DNA of 64,000 nt from Phenylobacterium kunshanense (GTDB taxonomy: Bacteria > Pseudomonadota > Alphaproteobacteria > Caulobacterales > Caulobacteraceae): the NCBI RefSeq assembly GCF_003254525.1, contig NZ_QFYS01000005.1, forward strand, positions 186,001-250,000, given 5' to 3'. Below, one piece after another: positions 7,910 to 15,165 of the stretch. Position numbers and translations under genes: made by a program. The notes under the pieces were generated by a model, which was not told where the DNA came from, did no database searches, and saw nothing but the letters and a program-made list of their open reading frames with translations. Position 1 is the first letter of the stretch; the number at the start of each line of letters is the position of its first letter.

Positions 7910-8659
7910 ATGAACCTTAGTCAAAGGCTTCGCTTGTTCGCCATGAGGTTCGCGCGTCCGCGCCGCGTCGTCGATATCCACGATCTCAAGGCGGTCAATG
8001 TCGCAATGGTCGACGACCTGCTGCGCCTCCTTCCGCACGACGAGGCCATGGCCACCGCGATCGGAGGTGACTGGGACGCTGGCGGCGCCCGGCAGGCCGC
8101 GATCCTGCGTCACTACGGCCTTTGCGAAGACAGCTACCTCGTCGACGTGGGTTGCGGCGCGGGCCGCCTCGCCGGCCCGCTCTCGACGTTCCTGCGTGGT
8201 CGATACCTTGGCGTCGACCTCGTTCCCGCCTTGGTCGCCAACGCGCGCCGCGTCGCCGCCCGCCCGGATTGGCGCTTCGAGGTCATCGACCATATCGGCA
8301 TACCCGAGACCGACGGCGTCGCCGACATGGTCTGCTTCTTCTCGGTGCTGACCCACGTCGCCCACGAGCAGGCCTACTGGTACCTGGAGGAAGCGAAGCG
8401 GGTGCTGAACCCGGGCGGCCGGATCGTATTCTCGTTCCTCGAGTACCGCGAGCCTTGGCACATGAAGATCTTCCACGAGACGGTCGCGAGCGCCAAGGCC
8501 CGGGTCTACACGCCGCCGAACGTCTTCCTCGACCGCTCCGGCCTCCAGACCTGGGCCGAAGACCTGGGACTTTCGGTCGTGGAGTTCCGCGACGGCGGCG
8601 ACCCGATCGTCACGGAAGGCAACCTAGGCCAGGCGCTCTGCATCCTCGAAAAGCGCTGA
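7910..8659 (+). CDS. Class I SAM-dependent methyltransferase
   Basis: 249 aa. The Rossmann-type methyltransferase core is clear: VDVGCGAGRLAGPL (motif I, SAM-binding glycines), YLGVDLVPALV (acidic residue binding ribose), VADMVCFFSVLTH (motif post-II/IV) and LNPGGRIVFSF (motif post-III). The N-terminal 60 residues are basic and helical. The substrate is unknown. GGAGG lies 4 bases before the chosen ATG; an earlier ATG at 7889 has no such site. It stands alone, followed by a palindromic repeat and a terminator. Confidence 0.8.
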   Translation: MNLSQRLRLFAMRFARPRRVVDIHDLKAVNVAMVDDLLRLLPHDEAMATAIGGDWDAGGARQAAILRHYGLCEDSYLVDVGCGAGRLAGPLSTFLRGRYLGVDLVPALVANARRVAARPDWRFEVIDHIGIPETDGVADMVCFFSVLTHVAHEQAYWYLEEAKRVLNPGGRIVFSFLEYREPWHMKIFHETVASAKARVYTPPNVFLDRSGLQTWAEDLGLSVVEFRDGGDPIVTEGNLGQALCILEKR

Positions 8660-8668
8660 CCCCCAAAA

Positions 8669-8715
8669 CCTCCCCCGTTTACGGGGGAGGGGGACCACGA
8701 AGTGGTGGAGGGGGC
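8669..8715 (+). repeat. Palindromic intergenic repeat, copy 1
   Basis: A two-hairpin element: CCTCCCCCG/CGGGGGAGG, then GGGACC, a second small hairpin ACCACGAAGTGGT, then GGAGGGGGC. The same architecture with different loops is found at 11209-11268 and, inverted, at 11295-11352. Confidence 0.7.
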
Positions 8716-8740
8716 GGTGGGCTGGCCCCTCACCCCACGC

Positions 8741-8775
8741 AAAAACCCCGCCGGCCTTTCGACCGACGGGGTTTC
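8741..8775 (-). terminator. Terminator at the end of the acyl-CoA dehydrogenase run
   Basis: On the minus strand the order is AACCCCGTCGGTC, GAAA loop, GGCCGGCGGGGTT, then T residues (plus-strand AAAAA at 8741-8745). It lies 33 bp after the stop codon of the last dehydrogenase gene and between convergent genes. The A/T flanks on both sides would let it act on both strands. Confidence 0.8.
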
Positions 8776-8807
8776 CGTCAACTCATCGCTGAGCGATCAG
8801 CCGGGTC

Positions 8808-9905
8808 TCAGTACCCGTTGATCTTGGCGAACCGGTCGCGGTGGTAGGCCTGGTTGCCGAAGGCGGCTTCGCAGGCGCGGGCGCGCTTCAGGTAGAAGCC
8901 GGCGTCATGGGCGTCGGTCATGCCGATGCCGCCGTGCATCTGGACCATCTCGTTCGACACGAGGTGGAAGGTGTCGCCCATCTTGGCCTTTGCCAGCGAC
9001 ACCAGCTCCGGCACGTCCGGGGCGTTGTTGTCGATGGCGGTCAGGGCCGCCTCGACCGCCGAGCGGCTGAGCTCCAGTTCGGTGAACATCTTGGCAGCGC
9101 GGTGCTGCAGGGCCTGGAAGCTGCCGATCACCTGGCCGAACTGCACGCGGGTCTTCAGGTAGTCCAGCGTGATGTCGAAGGCCTGCAGCGAGGCGCCGAG
9201 CATCTCGGCGGCCACGCCGGCGCGGGCGCGGTCCAGGGTCTTTTCCAGGAGGTCGGCGCCGCCCGACAGCTTGTCGGCGTCGCTCACCGCCACGTTCTCG
9301 AACGTGACGTTGGCCGCGCCACGGCTGTCGGCCAGGTTCAGCTTCTGGCGGGTGACGCCGGGGGCGTCGGCCTTCACCAGGTACAGCTCGATCTTGCCGC
9401 CGTCCTTGGCCGACACGACGAAGACGTTGGCCGCCATGCCTTCAAGCACGAAGGTCTTCTTGCCGTTCAGCTTGCCGCCGGAAACGGTGGTCTCGACCTT
9501 CTCCGGACGGTGGTGCGGGCCCTCGTCGACGGCCAACGCGCCCACGGCCGAGCCGTCGGCGATCTTCGGCAGCCACTCGCCCTTCTGGGCGTCGGAGCCG
9601 CCCAGGATCAGGGCCGAGGCGGCGCCCAGGCCCGAGGCGATCAGCGGCGAGGCGGTGAGGGTGCGGCCCAGCTCTTCCAGGACCAGGCCCAGCGACAGGT
9701 AGCCGAAGTTGGAGCCGCCGTACTCTTCGGGGATGATCACCCCGGCCCAGCCCATCTCGGCCATCTCGTTCCAGGCGGCCACGTCGTAGCCCAGCTCGGC
9801 GCCGCTATCGCGCATCTTGCGGAACGCGGTCACCGGGCTCTTTTCCTGCACCCAGCTCTTGGCCGCGTCGCGCAGCATGCTCTGTTCTTCGGTCAGAACG
9901 GCCAT
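8808..9905 (-). CDS. Acyl-CoA dehydrogenase family protein, short (365 aa) type
   Basis: Last gene of a five-gene dehydrogenase run. The fold is recognisable: N-terminal helical domain (MAVLTEEQSMLRDAAKSWVQ), EEYGGSNFGYLSLGLVLEEL, a C-terminal helical region with TRVQFGQVIGSFQALQHRAA and VQMHGGIGMTDAHD. The usual flavin-contacting SEPGAGSD segment is replaced by AVDEGPHHRPEKVET, and the region of the Glu base reads TLDRARAG. Short, motif-poor subunits like this pair with FAD-binding partners in the alpha2-beta2 FadE enzymes of sterol side-chain degradation. I infer a similar non-catalytic or half-site role here. The 69-bp gap to the upstream 401-aa gene supports co-expression. Confidence 0.85.
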   Translation of the reverse strand: MAVLTEEQSMLRDAAKSWVQEKSPVTAFRKMRDSGAELGYDVAAWNEMAEMGWAGVIIPEEYGGSNFGYLSLGLVLEELGRTLTASPLIASGLGAASALILGGSDAQKGEWLPKIADGSAVGALAVDEGPHHRPEKVETTVSGGKLNGKKTFVLEGMAANVFVVSAKDGGKIELYLVKADAPGVTRQKLNLADSRGAANVTFENVAVSDADKLSGGADLLEKTLDRARAGVAAEMLGASLQAFDITLDYLKTRVQFGQVIGSFQALQHRAAKMFTELELSRSAVEAALTAIDNNAPDVPELVSLAKAKMGDTFHLVSNEMVQMHGGIGMTDAHDAGFYLKRARACEAAFGNQAYHRDRFAKINGY

Positions 9906-9974
9906 TTCAGTTCTTCCTCGTGAATTCGGTACGTTGGTTCAAATGATGGGGCGAGGGTGCGCTCGGGCGCACTC

Positions 9975-11180
9975 TCACTTCGCTTGCGTAAGGTCAGGCA
10001 AGCCCAGGATGCGCTTGCTGACGATGTTCGACTGGACCTCCTGGCTGCCGCCGAAGATCGTGAACGCCTTGCCGTAGAGCCAGGCGCGCACGGTCTCGAG
10101 CTCGTAGCGGTCGAAGTCGTCGCCCTCCCAGCCCAGGCCCTGGTGGCCCATGATCTCCAGCGTCAGCTCGTGGCGCTCCTGGGCGAGCCAGGTGCCGGCG
10201 TTCTTCATGATCGAGGTGGCGGCCGACGGACCCGAGTTGCCCTTGGATTCGGCCATCACGCGGAACGCGGTCTGCTGGAAGGCCTTGGTCTCCATGGTGT
10301 TCCGGATCACGCGCATGCGCAGGTCCGGGTCGGCGATGCGGCCCTGTTCGTCGACGCCGACGTACTTCTTGGCGAGGTCGACGAGGCTGGGGCCGCCCAT
10401 GCCGCCGCCGCCCATGCCCGAGATGCCGCTGCGCTCGTGCTGCAGCAGGCGCTTGGCGATGGTCCAGCCGCCGTTCAGCGGGCCGACCAGGTTCTTCTTC
10501 TCGGCGCGGGCGTCGGTGAAGAAGGTCTCGCAGAAGGGCGCGAGGCCATTGATCAGCAGGATCGGCCGGACTTCCACGCCCGGCTGGTTCATGTCGATCA
10601 GCACGAAGCTGATGCCCTCGTGCTTCTTCGCCGGGTCGGTCCGCACCAGGCAGAAGCACCAGTCGGCGTATTGGGCGCCGCTGGTCCACACCTTCTGGCC
10701 GTTGATGAGGAAGTGGTCGCCCTTGTCCTCGGCCTTGGTCTGGAGCGCGGCCAGGTCGGAGCCGGCGCCCGGCTCGCTGAAGCCCTGGCACCACTGAAGC
10801 TCGCCGCGGACGATCGGCGGGATGTGTTCCTGCTTCTGGGCCTCGGTGCCGTACTCCAGCAGCGTCGGGCCGAACATCATCACGCCCATGCCGCCGATCG
10901 GGTTGTAAGCGCCGGCCCGGGCGAACTCGCCCTGGATCACCCGCGCCTGGGCGCCGTTCAGGCCGCCGCCGCCATAGGCCGCCGGCCAGGTGGGCGTGCC
11001 CCACCCCTTCTCGCCGACAGCGCGCCGCCAGGCGTCCTGGTCGGGGGTCAGCGGATCGCCGCGTCCCTCGCCCGCCATCGGATTGGGTTTGCCCTTGAGC
11101 GAGGCGGGGAAATTCGCCTCCACCCACGACCGCACCTCAGACCGGAAGGCCTCGAGGTCGCCGCCACCAAAATCAGCCAT
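9975..11180 (-). CDS. Acyl-CoA dehydrogenase, 401-aa type (subgroup A)
   Basis: FAD-dependent alpha,beta-dehydrogenation of an acyl-CoA. Landmarks: MADFGGGDLEAF start, WPAAYGGGGL (about 66-74), the FAD signature FSEPGAGSD (residues 134-142), GQKVWTSGAQ (161-170), and a C-terminal IMGHQGLGWEGD followed by IFGGSQEVQSNIVSKRILG. E249 in LLQHER aligns with the helix-G base of isovaleryl-CoA dehydrogenase. The medium-chain-type Glu near the C-terminus is absent (FGG instead of YEG). It is closest to the gene at 11361-12566. The upstream gap holds two inverted palindromic repeats. Confidence 0.88.
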   Translation of the reverse strand: MADFGGGDLEAFRSEVRSWVEANFPASLKGKPNPMAGEGRGDPLTPDQDAWRRAVGEKGWGTPTWPAAYGGGGLNGAQARVIQGEFARAGAYNPIGGMGVMMFGPTLLEYGTEAQKQEHIPPIVRGELQWCQGFSEPGAGSDLAALQTKAEDKGDHFLINGQKVWTSGAQYADWCFCLVRTDPAKKHEGISFVLIDMNQPGVEVRPILLINGLAPFCETFFTDARAEKKNLVGPLNGGWTIAKRLLQHERSGISGMGGGGMGGPSLVDLAKKYVGVDEQGRIADPDLRMRVIRNTMETKAFQQTAFRVMAESKGNSGPSAATSIMKNAGTWLAQERHELTLEIMGHQGLGWEGDDFDRYELETVRAWLYGKAFTIFGGSQEVQSNIVSKRILGLPDLTQAK

Positions 11181-11208
11181 TGAAATCAGTCCTCTTCAAA
11201 AATTCCTA

Positions 11209-11268
11209 CCTCCCCTGCGGAGCGGGGGAGGGGGGACCGCTCGCCGGAGAGCGAGTGGTGGAGGGGGC
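11209..11268 (+). repeat. Palindromic intergenic repeat, copy 2
   Basis: Same design as the copy at 8669-8715: CCTCCCCTGCGG/AGCGGGGGAGG hairpin, GGGGACC, an inner hairpin CGCTCGCCGGAGAGCG, then GTGGTGGAGGGGGC. It lies between two acyl-CoA dehydrogenase genes. Confidence 0.7.
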
Positions 11269-11294
11269 GAGCCGCGCCTCAATGCGCGCCGCTT

Positions 11295-11352
11295 GCCCCT
11301 TCCACCATCGACTCCGTGGCCGATGGTCCCCCTTCCCCGTGAACGGGGAAGG
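11295..11352 (-). repeat. Palindromic intergenic repeat, copy 3 (inverted)
   Basis: Read on the minus strand this is CCTTCCCCGTTCACGGGGAAGG, GGGACC, an inner hairpin ATCGGCCACGGAGTCGAT and GGTGGAAGGGGC, the same element as copies 1 and 2. Copies 2 and 3 face each other across 26 bp, so the transcript of this gap can fold into a large structure. Confidence 0.7.
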
Positions 11353-11360
11353 CAAATACC

Positions 11361-12566
11361 TTAGCTCGACGCCGTCGTGTCGGGCAGGCCCAGGATACGC
11401 TTCGAGACGATGTTGTTCTGGATCTCCTGGCTGCCGCCGAAGATGGTCCAGGCCTTGCCGCCCAGCCAGCCGCGCACCGCTTCCAGTTCGCTCTCCGAGA
11501 AGGCGTCACCCTCCCAGCCGAGGCCCTGGTGGCCCATGATCTCGATCAACAGCTCGGCCCGGGTCTGGCCGATCCACGTCGAGGAGTTCTTCATCACCGA
11601 GGTCGTGGCGCTGGGGCTGGAGTTGCCCTTCGCCTCGGCCCGGGCCCGCTCGATGGTCAGGCCATGGGCGCGGGCGTCGATCTGGTAGCGGGCGACGCGC
11701 ATCCGCAGGTCGGTGTCGTCGATGCGACCCTTGTCGTCGACGCCGACGTAGCGCTTGGCGAGTTCGGCCACTTCCTTCGGACCGCCGCCGGTCAGCCGGC
11801 TTCCGCCCTGGCCGGCGCGCTCGTGTTGCAGCAGGCGCTTGCCGATGGTCCAGCCGCCGTTCAGCGGGCCGACCATGTCGTCCTTTTCGGCCCGCGCGTC
11901 GGTGAAGAAGGTTTCGCAGAAGGGCGAGTTGCCCGCGATCAGCCGGATCGGCCGAACTTCCACGCCCGGCTGGTGCATGTTGATCAGCACGAAGCTGATG
12001 CCTTCGTGCTTCTTGGAGGTATCCGTCCGGACGAGACAGAAACACCAGTCGGCCCACTGCGCGCCGCTCGTCCAGATCTTCTGCCCGTTGATCTTCCAGT
12101 GGTCGCCGGCGTCTTCGCATTTGGTCTGAAGACTTGCGAGGTCCGAGCCGGCGCCTGGTTCGGAATAGCCCTGGCACCAGCGCAGCTCGCCGCGCACGAT
12201 CGGCGGGATGTGGCGCTGCTTCTGCTCCTCGGTGCCGTATTCCAGCAGGGTGGGGCCGAACATGGAGACGCCCATGCCCATGATCGGGTTATAGGCGCCG
12301 ATCCGGTCGATCTCCTGGTTGACGATCCGGGCCTGGGCAGCCGAGAGCCCGCCGCCGCCATAGGCCTTGGGCCAGGTGGGCACGCCCCAGCCCTTCTCGC
12401 CCATGCGCTGTTTCCACAGCAGGTGGTCGCCGGTGGGCTTGTCCGCGCCGGCGAACCGCATCGCCGCCGCCGTGTCGCCACGGATCGATTGCGGGACGTT
12501 CGCCTCAAGCCAGTCGCGCGCCTCGGCGCGGAAGGCGTCCAGTTCGGCGCCGCCAAAATCGGCCAT
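11361..12566 (-). CDS. Acyl-CoA dehydrogenase, 401-aa type (subgroup A)
   Basis: 401 aa, same length and order of motifs as its neighbours. YSEPGAGSD provides the flavin contact, GQKIWTSGAQWADW the middle domain, and LLQHERAG carries the candidate catalytic Glu. The C-terminal IFGGSQEIQNNIVSKRILG is nearly identical to that of the gene at 9975-11180, so the two form one subgroup. Substrates are unknown. Enzymes of this class (related to FadE pairs of sterol, bile-acid or other bulky acyl-CoA catabolism) act on branched or cyclic side chains. The 47-bp gap to the upstream gene suggests one transcript. Confidence 0.88.
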   Translation of the reverse strand: MADFGGAELDAFRAEARDWLEANVPQSIRGDTAAAMRFAGADKPTGDHLLWKQRMGEKGWGVPTWPKAYGGGGLSAAQARIVNQEIDRIGAYNPIMGMGVSMFGPTLLEYGTEEQKQRHIPPIVRGELRWCQGYSEPGAGSDLASLQTKCEDAGDHWKINGQKIWTSGAQWADWCFCLVRTDTSKKHEGISFVLINMHQPGVEVRPIRLIAGNSPFCETFFTDARAEKDDMVGPLNGGWTIGKRLLQHERAGQGGSRLTGGGPKEVAELAKRYVGVDDKGRIDDTDLRMRVARYQIDARAHGLTIERARAEAKGNSSPSATTSVMKNSSTWIGQTRAELLIEIMGHQGLGWEGDAFSESELEAVRGWLGGKAWTIFGGSQEIQNNIVSKRILGLPDTTASS

Positions 12567-12613
12567 CGAAGTCCTCCCTTGGTTCTGCGGCTTTCGTACC
12601 GCTTCTTCTAACC

Positions 12614-13819
12614 CTACTTCGGATCAGGCAGTCCGAGGACTCTTTTCGAGACGACGTTCAGGTTGATTTCGGAGGTGCCGCCCTCGATCGAGTTGGCCTT
12701 CGAGCGCAGCATGACGCGCATGGCCTGGACCTCGGCCTCGCTGAAGCCCGCGCCGCCCCAGCCGAGGCCCTGGTGGCCCAGGGACTCGATCAGCAGCTCG
12801 TTCCGCTCCATGGCGATCTTGGCGCCGGCGTACTTCATGATCGCCGCGGCGTTGGACGGCCCCTTGGACTTGGCCTCGTCCTGCGCCCGGCGCACCGTGA
12901 GCTGGAAGGCGCGGTTCTCCATCAGGTGCTCGGTTATCCGGCGGCGCAGGTCGCCGTCGGCCAGCCGCCCGTCTTCGCCCAGGCCCACATACTGTCTGGC
13001 CGCCTCGACCACCGTCGGCATGGCCACCGTCTGGCCGATGTTGCCGCCGCCGAGACCCGCCGAGATGTTGTCGCGCTCGAACTGCAGCAGCCGTTTGGCC
13101 ACCGTCCAGCCGCCGTTCAGCGGGCCGAAGAGCTGGTCCTTCGGCACCTTCACATCGGTGAAGAAGGTCTCGCAGAAGGGCGAGGTGCCGTTGATCAGCA
13201 GGATCGGCCGGACCTCGACACCCGGGGCCTTCATATCGATCAGCAGGAACGAGATCCCCTCATGCTTCTTCGTCGTGTCCGTGCGGACGAGGCAGAAGCA
13301 GCGGTCGGCGATGTTGGCGCCGCTTGTCCATATCTTGCTGCCGTTGACGAGCCAGTGGTCGCCCTTGTCTTCGGCGCGGGTCTGAAGGCTCGCGAGGTCC
13401 GAGCCTGAGCCCGGTTCGGAGTAGCCCTGGCACCAGCGCACCTCGCCGGTGATGATCCCCGGCAGGTGCTGGCGCTTCAGCTCCTCGGTTCCGTACTCGA
13501 TCAGCGTCGGGCCGAACATCATCACGCCCATGCCGCCGATCGGGTTCCGGGCGCCGATCTTCGCCATCTCCTCATGCAGGACGCGGGTCTGGGCGGTGCT
13601 CAGGCCGCCGCCGCCATACTCCGCCGGCCAGGTGGGGACGCCCCAGCCCTTCTCGCCCATGGCCTTGCGCCAGGCGCGGGCGTCGTCGCTTTCCGGCTGG
13701 GCCGACATCTTGGCGACCTGCGCCATCGGATCCTTCGCCAGGGCCTTGGGGAAGTTGGCCTCCAGCCAGTCCCGCGCCTCGGCCCGGAAGGTCTCGACCT
13801 CTGATCCGAAGTCCGCCAT
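12614..13819 (-). CDS. Acyl-CoA dehydrogenase, 401-aa type (subgroup B)
   Basis: 401 aa. YSEPGSGSD (FAD contact), GSKIWTSGANIADRC, LLQFERDNISAG (candidate Glu base) and a C-terminal SIEGGTSEINLNVVSKRVLG. The last segment separates it, together with the gene at 13846-15051, from subgroup A (IFGGSQEIQ). In subgroup B a Glu precedes GG, one position before the canonical medium-chain Glu, which is itself absent. A 26-bp gap separates it from the upstream paralogue. Its function is inferred from the family only. Confidence 0.88.
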   Translation of the reverse strand: MADFGSEVETFRAEARDWLEANFPKALAKDPMAQVAKMSAQPESDDARAWRKAMGEKGWGVPTWPAEYGGGGLSTAQTRVLHEEMAKIGARNPIGGMGVMMFGPTLIEYGTEELKRQHLPGIITGEVRWCQGYSEPGSGSDLASLQTRAEDKGDHWLVNGSKIWTSGANIADRCFCLVRTDTTKKHEGISFLLIDMKAPGVEVRPILLINGTSPFCETFFTDVKVPKDQLFGPLNGGWTVAKRLLQFERDNISAGLGGGNIGQTVAMPTVVEAARQYVGLGEDGRLADGDLRRRITEHLMENRAFQLTVRRAQDEAKSKGPSNAAAIMKYAGAKIAMERNELLIESLGHQGLGWGGAGFSEAEVQAMRVMLRSKANSIEGGTSEINLNVVSKRVLGLPDPK

Positions 13820-13845
13820 CGCCGTCTCCTCCTGCCGCTTTCGTT

Positions 13846-15051
13846 CTACTTCGGATCGGGCAGGCCCAGGACCCGCTTGGCGATCACGTTGAGGTTCACC
13901 TCGCTGGTGCCGCCCTCGATCGAGTTGGCCTTGGTCCGCAGCCAGCCGCGCACGGCCACGATCTCCGGTGTCTCGTAGCCCGGCCCTTCCCAGCCGAGGC
14001 CCTGGTGGCCCAGCGCCTCGATCATCAGCTCGGACCGCTCCTTGGCGAACTCGGCCGCCGCATACTTGATGATCGAGGTGGTGGCCGATGGCCCGTTCCC
14101 CGCCTTCGACTCCGCCGCCGACCGGGCGATGGTCTGGCGCAGGGTCTGGAAGTTCATCTTGTTCTCGGTGATCCGCCTGCGCAGGTCGGTGTCATCTGTC
14201 GCGCCGTACTGCCGGGCGATCTGTGCCAGGTCGCCCGAGGCGCCGCCCGCCGAGCCGCCCTCGCCAAAGCCGGCCGAGATGTTCTGGCGCTCGTACTGCA
14301 GCAGCCGCTTGGCGATCTCCCAGCCGCCGTTGAGCCGTCCCACGAGGTTCCCCTTCGGGACCTTCACGTCGGTGAAGAACGTCTCGCAGAACGGGCTCTC
14401 GCCGCTGATCAGCTGGATCGGCCGCGTCTCCACGCCCGGCGAGGCCATGTCGATCAGCACGAACGAAATGCCCTCGTGCTTCTTCGTCGTATCGGTCCGC
14501 ACCAGGCAGAAGCACCAGTCCGCCTTGTCGGCATAGCTGGTCCAGATCTTCGATCCGTTGATCAGCCAGTGGTCGCCCTTATCCTCACAGCGGGTCTGCA
14601 GTCCGGCGAGATCGGACCCGGCGCCAGGTTCGGAGTAGCCCTGGCACCAGCGGATCTCGCCGCCGATGATCTTGGGGAGGTGCTCCTTCTTCTGCTCCTC
14701 GTTGGCGTACTCGAGCAGCACCGGGCCCAGCATCCAGACGCCGAACGAGGCCAGCGGCTGGCGGTACTTGCCGGCCGCCAGCTCCTTGTCCAGCACCCGC
14801 GCCTGGGCGGGCGTGAGGCCGCCGCCGCCGTACTCCTTGGGCCAGGTGGGCGCGGTCCAACCCTTCTCGGCCATCCGCTTCATCCAGACGATCTGCGGAT
14901 CGTTGGAGCCGGCGAACGCGCGCCCGCCCCAAACCGCCTCGTAGTCGGTCTTGGCCTTCGGATCCTTGAGTTCAGGCGGGTACATCGCCGCCAGTTCCTT
15001 GCGAACCTCCGCCGCGAAGGCGTCGAGCTCCGAGCCGCCGAAGTCGGCCAT
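13846..15051 (-). CDS. Acyl-CoA dehydrogenase, 401-aa type (subgroup B), first gene of the run
   Basis: 401 aa from the ATG at 15051, which matches the MADFGGSELDAF start of the paralogues; a longer in-frame start 19 codons upstream is unlikely. YSEPGAGSD, GSKIWTSYADKADW, LLQYERQNISAG and SIEGGTSEVNLNVIAKRVLG are present. It is the promoter-proximal member of the five-gene run and is divergent from the MprF-like gene, with a 114-bp gap that should hold both promoters. In a catabolic role it would feed trans-enoyl-CoA into beta-oxidation, but no hydratase or thiolase is adjacent. Confidence 0.88.
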   Translation of the reverse strand: MADFGGSELDAFAAEVRKELAAMYPPELKDPKAKTDYEAVWGGRAFAGSNDPQIVWMKRMAEKGWTAPTWPKEYGGGGLTPAQARVLDKELAAGKYRQPLASFGVWMLGPVLLEYANEEQKKEHLPKIIGGEIRWCQGYSEPGAGSDLAGLQTRCEDKGDHWLINGSKIWTSYADKADWCFCLVRTDTTKKHEGISFVLIDMASPGVETRPIQLISGESPFCETFFTDVKVPKGNLVGRLNGGWEIAKRLLQYERQNISAGFGEGGSAGGASGDLAQIARQYGATDDTDLRRRITENKMNFQTLRQTIARSAAESKAGNGPSATTSIIKYAAAEFAKERSELMIEALGHQGLGWEGPGYETPEIVAVRGWLRTKANSIEGGTSEVNLNVIAKRVLGLPDPK

Positions 15052-15165
15052 ACCGATCTCCCAAATCTGGACTGGTCGCCAGATTACCGCCGGGCGACCG
15101 AGGAGCAAGCGAGATTAAACGCCTGTTTGAGTGCCTCGCCATCGATCCCGGCTATAGAGAGGTCG

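Noticed and set aside
15115..15129. TTAA-N7-TTTG as a second CtrA box between the dehydrogenase run and the MprF-like gene
   Set aside because: The second half-site has two mismatches and neither flanking gene is a known cell-cycle target.
14005..15165. Long N-terminal extension of the MprF-like reading frame
   Set aside because: It runs antisense through the first acyl-CoA dehydrogenase gene; the ATG at 15166 has a ribosome site and begins the membrane domain.
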